DNA of 64,000 nt from Aliamphritea spongicola (GTDB lineage: Bacteria; Pseudomonadota; Gammaproteobacteria; Pseudomonadales; Balneatricaceae): positions 310,001 through 374,000 of the forward strand of contig AP025283.1 in assembly GCA_024347235.1 (NCBI GenBank), in the 5' to 3' direction. How positions within the stretch are numbered: position 1 is the stretch's first letter; each line of letters starts with the position of its first letter. Positions 40,429-51,373 of the stretch are shown here, piece after piece. The notes below the pieces were generated by a model. That model saw only the letters and a program-made list of their open reading frames with translations, did not search any database and was not told the DNA's origin. The position numbers and the translations under genes are program-made.

Positions 40429-41676
40429 ATGTTTAATAAACAAGACCGTATCGACGCGTTTGATGCAGAGCTGTGGACCGCAATGCAGGCTGAAGAAGCC
40501 CGTCAGGAAGAGCACGTTGAGCTGATTGCATCTGAAAACTACACCAGCCCGCTGGTTATGCAGGCCCAGGGTTCCGGCCTAACCAACAAGTACGCGGAAG
40601 GTTATCCGGGTAAGCGTTACTACGGTGGCTGTGAGCACGTTGATGTGGTTGAACAGCTGGCGATTGACCGTGCCAAAGCGCTGTTCGGTGCCGATTACGC
40701 GAACGTACAGCCGCACTCCGGTTCCCAGGCGAACTCTGCTGTCTACATGGCGCTGTGTGAACCGGGTGATACGGTTCTGGGCATGAGTCTGGCCCACGGT
40801 GGTCACCTGACTCACGGTTCTAAAGTGAGCTTCTCCGGCAAGATCTATAACGCGGTTCAGTATGGTCTGAACGATGCCGGCGAGATCGATTACGCAGAAG
40901 TTGAGCGTCTGGCGAAAGAACATCAGCCAAAGATGATCGTGGCAGGTTTCTCCGCTTACTCCCGGATTATTGACTGGCAGAAGTTCCGTGACATCGCCGA
41001 TGCGGTAGGTGCTTACCTGTTTGTGGATATGGCACACGTGGCCGGTCTGGTTGCGGCGGGTCTGTACCCGAACCCGGTACCGGTGGCGGATGTTGTCACT
41101 ACCACGACCCACAAAACCCTGCGGCCCGCGCGGCGGTCTGATCATTGCCCGCGAGAACGCGGAGATTGAGAAGAAGCTGAACGGTGCGGTATTCCCGGGT
41201 GGCCAGGGTGGCCCGCTGATGCACATCATCGCTGCTAAAGCCGTCGCATTCAAAGAAGCACTGGCCCCTGAATTCAAGGATTATCAGCAGCAGGTTCTGG
41301 ATAACGCCCGGGCAATGGCTGAGGTTTTCATCGAGCGTGGTTACGATGTTGTCTCCGGCGGCACCGATGATCATCTATTCTTATTAAGTCTGATCAAGCA
41401 GGGCATTACCGGTAAAGACGCCGATGCTGCACTGGGCCGGGCCAACATTACCGTGAATAAAAACTCGGTACCGAATGATCCTCAGTCTCCGTTTGTTACC
41501 AGCGGTCTGCGGATCGGTACACCGGCGGTTACCAGCCGCGGCTTCAATGTTGATGATTGCCGTCAACTGACCGGCTGGATCTGCGATGTACTGGAAGACA
41601 TGGATAACCAGGCCGTTATCGATGATGTAAAAATAAAGTTCTGGCGCTGTGCGCAGAACATCCGGTTTACCGCTAA
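40429..41676 (+). CDS. glyA: Serine hydroxymethyltransferase, copy 2 (two frame breaks)
   Basis: The second SHMT, very similar to the copy at 11293. [16 protein letters not shown] is followed by [20 protein letters not shown] and [21 protein letters not shown]; the catalytic [14 protein letters not shown] straddles a break at 41121-41130, where two bases (CG) appear lost. An A missing at 41629-41633 disrupts the tail; repair gives [18 protein letters not shown] and TAA at 41674-41676, 416 residues. In a row with sdaA, so it probably acts to make serine for deamination. Confidence 0.94.
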
Positions 41677-41740
41677 GCGATAAGCCACTTACGGGCAGGG
41701 TATTCAGGCGGTGAGGGCCTGAATACCGGAGGGCAAAAAG

Positions 41741-43125
41741 ATGAATATCAGCGTTTTTGATCTGTTTAAAATTGGTATCGGACCGTCCAGTTCACATACT
41801 GTGGGGCCAATGCGTGCGGCACTGGACTTTGTGGCTAAGCTGCGTGAACGCGGCTGCCTGCAACAGGTCAGCGGTGTGAAAATTGAACTGTTCGGTTCAC
41901 TCGGCGCGACCGGCGTGGGCCACGGCTCCGGGCCGGCAGTCATTCTGGGTCTGGAAGGTCAGGCACCGGAGACAATTGATCCTGCGTATATGCAGCCCCG
42001 GCTGGATGAGATTAAGCAGCAGGCGAAGCTGTCGCTGGACGGTGAGCATGAGATCAGTTTTGTCGAAGACGATGACCTGCTATACATCTTTGCCCCTCTG
42101 CCACAGCATCCGAACGGCATGCGTTTCAGTGCCCGAGACGCAGCCGGTATCTGTCTGTATACCCGGGAGTATTTCTCGGTTGGCGGCGGTTTCGTAGTGG
42201 ATGAAGATGAAATTGAGTCGGCAGAACAGGCGGTTCATGACGATGACGATACGGTGCTGCCATACCCGTTCGAAACCATGGAACAGTTATTAGGTCACTG
42301 TAACGCCAGTGGTCTGTCCATCAGCGAAATTATGATGGCTAACGAGACTGTACATCGCAGTGCTGAAGAGGTCCGTCAGGGCTTACTGGATATCTGGCAT
42401 GTAATGCAGGCCTGTGTGCAGCGTGGCTGCGATATCGACGGCACACTGCCCGGTGGCCTGAACGTTAAACGCCGTGCCCCTGAGCTGTATAAAAGCTGAT
42501 GGGGCGCCCTGAAGCTGCCCTGCGTGATCCGCTGTCTGCGCTGGACTGGGTGAATCTGTACGCCCTGGCAGTGAATGAAGAAAATGCCGCCGGTGGCCGG
42601 GTTGTAACAGCTCCGACTAACGGTGCGGCAGGTATTGTGCCGGCAGTGCTGCACTATTATATGCGTTTCTATTATTCCGGCAGTGAGAGCGGTGTGGTGC
42701 GCTTCATGCTGACCGCTGCAGCGGTGGGGATGCTGTGTAAGCGCAATGCGTCTATCTCCGGTGCTGAGGTAGGCTGTCAGGGCGAGGTAGGTTCTGCCTG
42801 TGCAATGGCGGCGGCCGGTCTGGCGGCGGTATCCGGCGGTACCCCTGAGCAGATTGAAAACGCAGCAGAAATTGGCATGGAACATAATCTGGGTCTGACC
42901 TGTGACCCGATTGCCGGTCTGGTACAGGTGCCCTGTATCGAGCGTAACGCGATGGCCTCCATCAAAGCGATTAACGCCAGCCGTATAGCCCTGAATGGTG
43001 ATGGTGAACACTTCGTCAGCCTTGATAAAGTAATCAAGACGATGCGGGATACCGGCGCCGATATGCAGAGTAAATATAAAGAAACTTCGCAGGGTGGTCT
43101 GGCGGTTAACGTAATCGAGTGTTAA
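41741..43125 (+). CDS. sdaA: L-serine ammonia-lyase, iron-sulfur type (one frame break)
   Basis: Deaminates L-serine to pyruvate. It starts [27 protein letters not shown] with the conserved SSSHT substrate motif. The catalytic half has [17 protein letters not shown] and the cysteines expected to hold the 4Fe-4S cluster ([24 protein letters not shown]). An A lost at 42491-42494 splits it at [20 protein letters not shown] is the repaired reading, giving 461 residues. It follows glyA2 by 64 bases, so the pair converts glycine plus a C1 unit to pyruvate. The cluster makes it oxygen-sensitive, as in family members. Confidence 0.94.
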
Positions 43126-43334
43126 AACGCGACCTTTGACGACGCATTTGGCTAAATATTGGACACTGGTCTTATTGCGGCTACGATATGTCGTTTTTAG
43201 TATGTACCCAAGAGTGAAAAGTCGTAAATAATACCGCTTTCCCGAATGCGGGCTATATCCCTGTGGATAAAGCCTTTTCGGGCAGCAATAATAAACAATA
43301 AAAGAGCCAACCAGCTTAATAGAGGTAGTGAGTA

Positions 43335-44975
43335 ATGGAACGCGAATCCATGGAATTTGATGTCGTCATCGTCGGTGCCGGACCTGCAGGTCTGTCTACC
43401 GCATGTCGACTGATGCAACTGGCCAACGAGAAAGAGCAGGAACTGACCGTCTGTGTGGTCGAGAAAGGTTCCGAAGTCGGTGCACATATCCTGTCCGGTG
43501 CGGTGGTTGAACCCCGCGCACTGAATGAACTGTTCCCGGACTGAAAGAGCAGGGCGCCCCGCTGAACACCGCGGTGACTGAAGACCAGATTTTCATGCTG
43601 AAAGATGCTGAAAACGCGAAGAAAATTCCAAACGCACTGGTTCCTAAAACCATGCACAACGAAGGCAACTACATTGCCAGCGTTGGTAACCTTTGCCGCT
43701 GGTTGGGTGAGCAGGCTGAACAGCTGGGTGTTGAAGTATTCCCGGGCTTCCCTGCTGCAAACGTAATTTACGGTGATGACGGCCGTGTTGCCGGTATCGG
43801 TACCGGTGATATGGGTATCGACGCAGACGGCGGTCAGAAAGATTCTTACATGCCGGGTATGGACCTGCTGGCCAAGTACACCATCTTCACTGAAGGTTGT
43901 CGCGGTCACCTGGGTAAAGAACTGATTGCCAAGTTCAACCTGGACGAAGGTAAAGATGCCCAGCACTACGGTATCGGTATTAAAGAACTGTGGGACATCG
44001 ATCCGGCTAAACACCAGCCAGGTCTGGTTGTACACGGTGCCGGCTGGCCACTGACTGACGCCAGCGGCGGTTTCTTCCTGTACCACACTGATAACAATCA
44101 GGTGGTTGTGGGTCTGATTACCGACCTGAACTACTCGAACCCGCACCTGAGCCCGTTCGATGAGTTCCAGCGCATGAAACACCATCCGGAACTGAAACAG
44201 TATCTGGAAGGCGGTACCCGTGTTTCTTACGGTGCCCGTGCGATTGCTAAGGGTGGCCTGAACTCCCTGCCGAAAATGACTATGCCTGGCGCACTGCTGC
44301 TGGGTTGTGATGCCGGTACTCTGAACTTCCAAGATCAAGGGTACGCACACTGCAATGAAGTCCGGCATGATTGCTGCTGAAACGCTGTTTGATGCCCTGA
44401 GCGCCGGTGATGAAGGCGGTCGTGATCTGACTGCTTACGCTGAGAACTTCAACGATTCATGGCTGTATGAAGAACTGTACAAGAGCCGTAACTTCGGCCC
44501 TGCAATGCACAAGTTCGGTACGATTCTGGGCGGTGCATTCAACTTCATCGATCAGAACCTGTTTAGCATTCCGGTTACCCTGCACGATGACAAGCCTGAT
44601 TATGCTGAAATGAAGCTGGCCAGCGAGTGCCCGGTGATTGAATATCCGAAGCCGGACGGTGTGATCAGCTTTGATAAGTCTTCTTCTGTGTTCTTGTCGT
44701 TCACAAACCACGAAGAAAATCAGCCGTGCCACCTGAAACTGACAGATGCGTCTATTCCGATGACGTCTAACCTGCAGAAGTTTGCAGAACCTGCACAGCG
44801 TTTCTGTCCGGCGGGTGTTTACGAAATTGTTGAAGACGATGATGGCTCACAGCGCTTCCAGATCAACTCGCAGAACTGCGTTCACTGTAAGACCTGTGAC
44901 ATTAAAGACCCTGCCCAGAACATTACCTGGGTAACCCCTGAAGGGGGCGGCGGTCCTAACTATCCAAACATGTAA
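43335..44975 (+). CDS. Electron transfer flavoprotein-ubiquinone oxidoreductase (two frame breaks)
   Basis: Membrane-associated flavo-iron-sulfur protein that passes electrons from ETF to ubiquinone; 547 residues after repair. FAD motif [17 protein letters not shown] (about 10-26) and [18 protein letters not shown] come first; the C-terminus has CPAGVYE and [13 protein letters not shown] for the 4Fe-4S cluster. Breaks: one G lost at about 43543 (repaired [14 protein letters not shown]) and two bases lost at 44329-44330 ([16 protein letters not shown]). It is downstream of glyA2-sdaA and a likely acceptor route for dimethylglycine- or sarcosine-type dehydrogenases coded elsewhere. Confidence 0.94.
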
Positions 44976-45102
44976 GCTTGAAAAAGCTTGTGAGGAAAGC
45001 GTGACAAAACCCATTGGCCGCGCTTTCTTCGAGACCAGTTTTGGCTCAGGCAGCGTAGGGATACGTTGCCAACTTTTTACCTTGTGTATTAACATGTGTA
45101 AT

Positions 45103-45133
45103 AAACCTCTCCCGGTTTGGGCAGAGGTTTTTT
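45103..45133 (+). terminator. Terminator after ETF-QO
   Basis: AAACCTCT-cccggtttgggc-AGAGGTTTTTT closes the 38.5-45 kb gene set. Confidence 0.88.
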
Positions 45134-45187
45134 GAAAAAAGAGCAGATGGACTGCTCTTAATACTTGAAGCATAAGGGAGGACGCTG

Positions 45188-45904
45188 TCAGGCAATGGTC
45201 CGGTTAACGGTTGCAGCAACCATCCGGGTCAGGCTGGTCAGGTCGAATACCGGCAGTGCAAAGCGCTTCTGCAGGGCTGGCGCGAAATGCGACAGGTCGG
45301 TACATTCCAGCACAATTGAGCCCACTTCCGGATTGTTGTTCAGCATGTTTTCAACGACGGTGCACAGTTCCTGTTCGAACAGCGCCATATCAAGATCATT
45401 GTATTTTGCCTGAAGGATCACGTCGCTGAACTGTTTCTGATCCTGCATACCTGCAACCACAATCGGTTCATCAGCAATACCGACACCGGTTAAATGATCG
45501 GCTGTCAGGGCTTCGCTATTCGCCACAACCACGCCGACTTTCTGGTCGGATCTGAGCATGCGTGATACCAGGGGTACCTGAATCAGGCTGGACATAAAGA
45601 CCGGAATGCCAACGGCGTCCGCCAGGGCTTTCTGGTGCAGTGCTAAAAAGCCGCAGCTGCCGGTAATGGCTTTCACGCCTTCGCTTTCCAGCTCTTTAGC
45701 CGCATCAATAAAAGGCTTCAGCAGTTCCGGGTCCCGCTCGCGGATCAGGCGGTCAATGGTTGCGCCTTTAACGGTTTTATACAGAATTGGGAAGTCAAAA
45801 CAGGCAGGGTGTTTAATGTGCCCGTTTGGTTTAGGGAAGTAAGATTCCAGGGAGATGACTCCGACAGGAACGTCACAGATGTTATAGCCACCCTGTAAAA
45901 TCAT
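45188..45904 (-). CDS. Aspartate/glutamate/hydantoin racemase-family protein
   Basis: An intact 238-residue protein. It has the two half-site cysteines of the cofactor-independent racemase superfamily: AITGSCGFLALHQ (about residue 83) and GSIVLECTDLSHFAP (about 200). The N-terminus is VPVGVISLESYFPKPNGHIKHP. It is 84 bases downstream of a DadA-like oxidase on the same strand. A racemase beside a D-amino-acid oxidase suggests conversion of an L- or D-amino acid followed by oxidation. The actual reaction may be racemase, isomerase or decarboxylase, all known in this superfamily. Confidence 0.8.
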   Translation of the reverse strand: MILQGGYNICDVPVGVISLESYFPKPNGHIKHPACFDFPILYKTVKGATIDRLIRERDPELLKPFIDAAKELESEGVKAITGSCGFLALHQKALADAVGIPVFMSSLIQVPLVSRMLRSDQKVGVVVANSEALTADHLTGVGIADEPIVVAGMQDQKQFSDVILQAKYNDLDMALFEQELCTVVENMLNNNPEVGSIVLECTDLSHFAPALQKRFALPVFDLTSLTRMVAATVNRTIA

Positions 45905-45988
45905 AGTGATACCTTTTGTTAATGGGTTTATACGGAATAAAGTGTAAACAATGTTCGTGATAACCGGCGAATAACCGTTATACCTGTG

Positions 45989-47227
45989 TCAGCTGAAGCG
46001 CTCAGGTGCAAAAGCTTCCAGGTCCACACCACCGGGTTCGCCCTGTATCGCACAGGATATCAGCTGACCGGTGACGGCACCGAAGGTCAGCCCCAGATGG
46101 CCGTGGCCGAAGCCCAGGCTGATCTGAGGATAACGTTTCAGCGGGCCGATGACCGGCAATGAGTCCGGTGTTGAAGGCCGGCTGCCGACCCAGGTTGATG
46201 TGATGTGTGGCGTTTCACCGAGCATGACTTTGGCATGTTCCAGCATCGTCTGTGCTTTGGATTCATCCAGCGGTGCATCCGCTGCCGCAAACTCAGCGGT
46301 ACCGGCGAGCCGGACACCACCGGACATCGGTGTCAGAAATACGGATTTGTCTAACCAGCCGACAGGACGCTGCAGTTGTTTTTCACCAAGATCCAGCGTC
46401 AGGTGATACCCCGCTCGCTGACCATAGGCATTTTAACGCCCAGCGGTGTTAACAGTTCTTTGGATGCCACGCCGGCGCAAATAACCAGATGGTCGAAATC
46501 AAGGGTTTCATCCGTCAGCTTTACACTGACGCCGGGAATCTTTGGTGTAACGGATAAGGCCTGATCGCGGAGGATTTTACCGCCGTTATTGGTGAAGTGT
46601 TCTGCATATCGGCGGCACAGCCCCAGCGGGCTGACGGTAAACCGGGTATCCGGATAGAAAACACCGCCGGCATGAAAGGCCGCCAGATCCGGTTCCAGAT
46701 CTGCTACCTGACCGGCGTTCAGAAATTCAAGGTTAACCCCTTGCTGGCGGCGTTCAAGCAGGTCTCCCTGCTGTGCATTCTCAAAGTCCTGCTGATCAGC
46801 AAACAGTCCCAAACAGCCCTGTGCCTTGACCAGATCATGCGCGCCACTGATTTTGAGCACGGTTTTATCGGCCTCTACGGTGTGCTGGTGTAACTGGGAT
46901 AAAGCGACTTTGCCTTTGGCGTAATTGTCTGCGAAACAGGCTTTGAAAACCGCCAGCCGTAGGGGAGCAGTTTAGGAATATAGTTGCTATGCATTGAAAG
47001 CGGGCTGGAGCTGTCCATTAACAGCCCCGGCATTTTCCGCATCATGGAAAAGCGGGCGAAGGGTAAACGTGCATAGTCGGCAAACAGGCCGGCGTTACCA
47101 AAAGATGCGCCCATGCCCGGCAGGTCTTTGTCGATAAGGGTGACCTGATAACCTGCTTTTGCAGCCATAGTGCCGTCGATAAACCCACGACACCGGCGCC
47201 AATAATGCCAATCTGAGAATCTTGCAT
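45989..47227 (-). CDS. FAD-dependent D-amino-acid dehydrogenase-like oxidoreductase, second copy (three frame breaks)
   Basis: DadA family, 413 residues after repair. MQDSQIGIIGAGVVGLSTALWLQ opens the Rossmann fold; GMGASFGNAGLFADYARLP is the family glycine-rich loop, and STWVGSRPSTPDSLPVIGP plus FGHGHLGLTFGAVTGQLI are near the C-terminus. Losses at 47157-47160 (A on the coding strand), 46946-46949 (T) and 46409-46412 (G) are repaired to QKAGYQVTLIDKD, WRFFKACFADNYAKG and SERGYHLTLDLGEK. It is co-directional with the racemase-family gene and divergent from the TTT transporter, forming a second uptake/oxidation module like that at 0.9-5.7 kb. Confidence 0.88.
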
Positions 47228-48037
47228 AATCACGTAACCCGCTGAAAACAGGCCCTAAATATTCTTATCGTCTTTGGAGTTAACCCGCTGCAGATTACCT
47301 GTGAAAAAGTTTGATGGTCTGCAGTGAGCATTGGCAGTGAACACCTGTAATGCATTGGCGGGAAACCCCGGGCTCAGGTGGACACTTAAGGTTTTAAAAT
47401 GACAAGGGCAAGGGAAATCACGACTTAAATTTAAGTGGGAATGGATATACCGGCATCTGAAATTTAGCGTTTTGGTTTTGCACTTATTGTTATTTTTGGC
47501 CTGCTTTTATTCGGGCCCAAACCTTCACGAACTTATTATTTGCGGCAATCTTTATAATCGCAAATCGTATTTTTTAAGATTTCATCAGATTTATTTATGT
47601 TTTTATAATGTGACCGAATTCGGACTGTGCCGCTTATCAGGGGTAAAGCTGATGGCTGTATTTGCGGTCAGGAAGCCGGCAATCTGGTGCTGAATATGTG
47701 TCGGATACCGGCGGTTGTGGCCGTTTATGCGGGGCTTCCGGCTTGTATAAGCCGAATGAAACAGGTTAATTCTGTCTTGAATAAAAACATAAGCAGAATT
47801 TATATAATCAAATATATTTTCGATTTGTATCTATGAACGGTTGAATTAGACTGGTTAATAATCGCGCACTGTCACCAGGGAATATATAAAACAGGATTTC
47901 AGGGTTTGTTGCCCATCAGTCTGCTGTTACTGAGAGATTTACAACAACGCAGCAGATGTCAGAAAAGCGCCAATAATTAAATAAATGCCCGTCCTTAAAA
48001 ATACCGAGGCATATAACAATAAAAATTCGGAGGACCA
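47228..48037. other. 810-bp A/T-rich divergent region between dadA-like and tctB
   Basis: No credible gene; the one plus-strand frame of about 70 codons is Leu/Phe-rich without family character. Base composition falls well below the surrounding genes from about 47400 to 48030. It includes a perfect 14-bp palindrome at 47423-47436. The stretch probably carries both divergent promoters; CGGAGG at 48028-48033 is the tctB ribosome-binding site. Confidence 0.55.
47423..47436. promoter_or_regulatory. Perfect palindrome ACTTAAATTTAAGT
   Basis: A 14-bp perfect palindrome without spacer about 200 bases upstream of the dadA-like start, in the A/T-rich divergent gap. A candidate binding site; no direct evidence. 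Confidence 0.4.
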
Positions 48038-48499
48038 ATGGACAGACGTAAAGTCGATGTCGTACTTGCGACCGTGCTCATTATTATTTCCTGATCATAC
48101 TTACCAGTGATCAGCTGGTGGAAGGTGGCGCCGAAACTGATTTAGGTTCGATGTTCCTGCCCCGCATTGTTGCGGTACTGATCATAATTTTCTCCGCCAC
48201 CATCGGTATTGAGTCTCTTAAAAGCTACTACAGCGCAAAGAGATGGAAGATAAAGAACTCATTGTCACGAACGGTTATGGCGGCATCTTTATCTACATCG
48301 GTATTTTCATTGCCTACTGGTTGCTGGTGCCTGTTTTAGGCTTCCTGGTTACTACGCCTTTTGTAATGTTCAGTGTTGCGCTGCTGCTGGGTGGCCGTAA
48401 CTGGATACCAATAACGGCTGTTTCGGTGATTACACCGATCCTGATTTTTATGGTTCCAGTCACTTCCTGCGGGTGTTTCTGCCCACCTGGTCACTGTAA
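48038..48499 (+). CDS. tctB: Tripartite tricarboxylate transporter small subunit (three frame breaks)
   Basis: A 154-residue TctB-family protein with about four membrane segments: MDRRKVDVVLATVLIIISLIILTS, then FLPRIVAVLIIIFSATIGI, YIGIFIAYWLLVPVLGFLVTTPFVMF and ILIFYGSSHFLRVFLPTWSL. Losses at 48090-48091 (C), 48237-48239 (A) and 48445-48449 (T) break the frame; after repair it stops at 48497-48499, 15 bases before tctA. CGGAGG precedes ATG 48038. Order B-A-C is a known variant of the TTT operon. Confidence 0.88.
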
Positions 48500-48514
48500 G
48501 TAAGGGGTGTAGTA

Positions 48515-50022
48515 ATGTTTGATAATATTTTAAGTGGCTTTGGTGCAATTCTTTCTGTTGGCCCGATCCTCGGTATTATTGCCGGTGTCATCATCGGTAT
48601 TATTTTCGGCGCAATTCCGGGTATTTCCGGCATCATGGCCATCGCCATTATTCTGCCGCTGACGTTTTATGTTGATCCTATTATCGGTATCACGATGCTG
48701 CTGGCGGTGTATAAGGCCGGTATCTATGGCGGATCTATTTCAGCCATTCTGATTAATACACCGGGGCTGCTGCGTCCTTTTAACCGCGGTTGACGGTAAC
48801 GCGCTGACCAAAGCCGGTAAAGCCGGTAAAGCGCTGGATATTTCGCTGTTCTCTTCTGTTTCCGGTGAGATGCTGGCGACGCTGGTTCTGATCCTTGTGG
48901 CGGCGCCGATTTCGGCAATCTCGTTGCAGGCGGGGCCGATTGAAAAAGTCTTCCTGCTGCTGTTTGCCTTTACGGTTATCGGCACGCTGGCGGGTGAATC
49001 CATTCCCCGTGGTTTGCTGTCCTGCTGCTTAGGTATGCTGTTTGCGATGGTGGGTATGTCGACGATCACCGGCGCGTCCCGCTTTACATTTGGCTATACC
49101 GAACTGATGGCAGGCTTCACGTTCACGCCAATGCTGATCGGTATTCTGGTAATGCCGGAAGTGATCAATGTAATTCGCCGGCGGAGGGTGCCGCATCATG
49201 AAATGATGATTACCCACTCTCCCAAGCCGGAAGATAACCGCATCAGCTTTAAGGAGTTCCGTTCTGTCTTCCGTACGATTCTGAAGTCCAGTGGTATCGG
49301 TACATTCATCGGTGCATTACCGGGTCTGGGTTCCAGTACCGCTGCTTTTATTGCTTACGGTGAAGCCAAGCGTACTTCGAAAAACCGGAGGAATACGGTA
49401 AAGGTTCTGTAGAAGGTATCGCTGCGGCGGAGTCTGCCAATAACGCGGTATGTGGCTCCAGTATGATTCCGATGCTGACCCTGAGTATTCCCGGTGATGA
49501 TGTGGCAGCTCTGCTGATGGGGGCGTTCCTGATCCACGGTTTAACACCGGGTCCGTTAATCTTCTTTGAGCACACAGAAACCATTTATGCGATCTTCGCA
49601 GGCTTCCTGATCACTGATCTGTTCCTGCTGGGGATTGCCAAGTTAGGCTTCCGATTCTTTGTGAAGGTTGCCTCACTGCGCCGTTATTACATATTCCCTG
49701 TGTGACAGTGTTTGCTTTCACCGGCGCCTTTACCGCAGGCCAGAATATGAATGACATTCTGATCCTGATTGCCTTCACCATCATGGGCTACTCCATGCGG
49801 GTATTCGGGCTGAATCCGGCGGTGTTCATTATCGGCTTCATTCTGACGCCGTTCCTTGAACAGAACCTGGATCAGGCACTGGCGATTGTCGGTACTGACT
49901 ACCACTTATTCTTTGCTTCACCTTTCTCCTGGGTATTTATCGCCCTGTCAGCTTTCTTCGTTTATTCGAGTATTCGGATGCGTAATAAGGCTGCCAGAGC
50001 ACCACAGGAAAAAGCTGTATAG
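48515..50022 (+). CDS. tctA: Tripartite tricarboxylate transporter large permease (four frame breaks)
   Basis: A 503-residue TctA-family permease with about 11-12 membrane segments. GIIFGAIPGISGIMAIAI (about 30-47), SAILINTPGAAASFLTAVDG (about 75-94), and in the second half FIGALPGLGSSTAAFIAYGEAKR and IPGDDVAALLMGAFLIHGLTPGP are diagnostic. Losses at 48763-48766 (G), 48778-48781 (T), 49380-49384 (A) and 49700-49702 (G) are needed to join the pieces. It starts 15 bases after tctB and probably couples proton or sodium flow to uptake of a carboxylate. Confidence 0.92.
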
Positions 50023-50120
50023 CCGGAATTATGAACCCCAAACTTCACACCGACTAAAGCTAAGGGCAGTCCGGTGCGGATAAACATAACTTAAATAAAA
50101 ATAAAGCTAGGAAATAAAGT

Positions 50121-51064
50121 ATGAAAAATACCCAAAAACCTTGTTAGCCTTGGCCGGTGCTTTAGCGGTTTCTTTCTCTGCAGGTGCGATGGCGGAGTAT
50201 CCTGAAAAACCGATCAACGTAATCGTGCCTTACGGTGCAGGTGGTGATTCCGACCTGACAACCCGTATCTGGGCAGATGCTGTTGAGAAAGAGCTGGGTG
50301 TACCAGTTGTTGTTATCAACAAAGCTGGTGGCGGCGGTGTGGTTGGTACCTCTTTCGTTGCTAACTCCAAGAACGACGGTTACACCCTGATCAATGCCGG
50401 TCTGGGTAACATGCTGGTAACGCCTAACTTCAGCAAGACACCTTATGACTTCGACAGCTTTGAGCCGATCGTTAAGATGACTGCTGTACCGCTGGCGGTT
50501 GTGGTATCAAAAGACAGCCCTTACACCAACTTTGATGAGTTCGTTGCCGGTGCTAAAGCCAACAAGCTGACTCAGGGTTCTTGGGGTGCTTCATCTTCCG
50601 GAACCATTCTGGCAAACATCATTGCTGACCAGGCCGGTTACAGCGTTAAGTACGTTCACGCGAAAGGCGCTGCTGCATCCATGGTATCTGTAGTTGGTGG
50701 TCACATCGATTCTGCAGTTTCTTTCCCGCCGGCATTCGGTCCTCATGTTAAGGGTGACCGTGCCCGTGCACTGGTTATGAACCAGAAGATGGATGCTTTC
50801 CCGGGCGTACCGACGTTCGCAGACTACGGTATCAAGGGCAGCTTCGAAGGTTGGTCCGGTGTATTTGCGCCAAAAGGTGTACCGGAAGAAGTAATTACAA
50901 AACTGAAAGCTGCTACAGCTAAAGTAATGACTGATCCAAAAGTACTGCAGAGCTACGAGAACATCGGCGCAGTGGTTGATTTCCGATATGGTCCTGAGTG
51001 GGTTGCTGATATGAAAGTGACTTACGACATCATGAAAGACGCTGCTGCTAAGGTGAAGAAGTAA
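50121..51064 (+). CDS. tctC: Tripartite tricarboxylate transporter substrate-binding protein (one frame break)
   Basis: Periplasmic TctC/BugD-type binding protein, 314 residues. The signal peptide MKNTQKTLLALAGALAVSF ends near SAGAMAEY; one A lost at 50134-50138 hides its first codons. The mature part starts YPEKPINVIVPYGAGGDSDLTTR, the Bug signature, with KAGGGGVVGTSFVANSKNDGYTL and HAKGAAASMVSVVGGHIDSAV. Bug proteins clamp carboxylates through water-bridged contacts; the ligand here is unknown. The A/T-rich leader with AGGAAAT sets the start. Codon use is strongly biased, unlike tctAB, consistent with high expression of the binding protein. Confidence 0.94.
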
Positions 51065-51373
51065 GCCATAGCACTTACTCCGGCAGCCTGACAGGCTGCC
51101 GGATACTTCTGTAAAAGCCTGTTTTATTCCCTTCTTTTTCTGCTTTTAATCTTTTTCAGTTTTTTATTTGTTCTTTTGGTTGGTTCTGCTGTGTTTATCT
51201 TTACGGAATGCGTTGGATAAACGGTTGCTTCTGTATTTGAGAGTCATTACTTTCAGACTGTTTTTGCCAATATTCATCAGATAAACTGATATTTTGTAAA
51301 TGTCATTTGCTGTTAATAACGTGCTGTGCCTGTTGATGGCCGGATCAGTTCAGTGCACTTCTGAGGAGAGACT
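51065..51373. other. 309-bp gap between tctC and the LysR gene
   Basis: It begins with a hairpin CCGGCAGCCTG-a-CAGGCTGCCGG (51080-51102), probably the tctC terminator although the T run is weak, followed by T-rich DNA with no gene. GAGGAGAG at 51362-51369 is the LysR ribosome-binding site. Confidence 0.6.
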
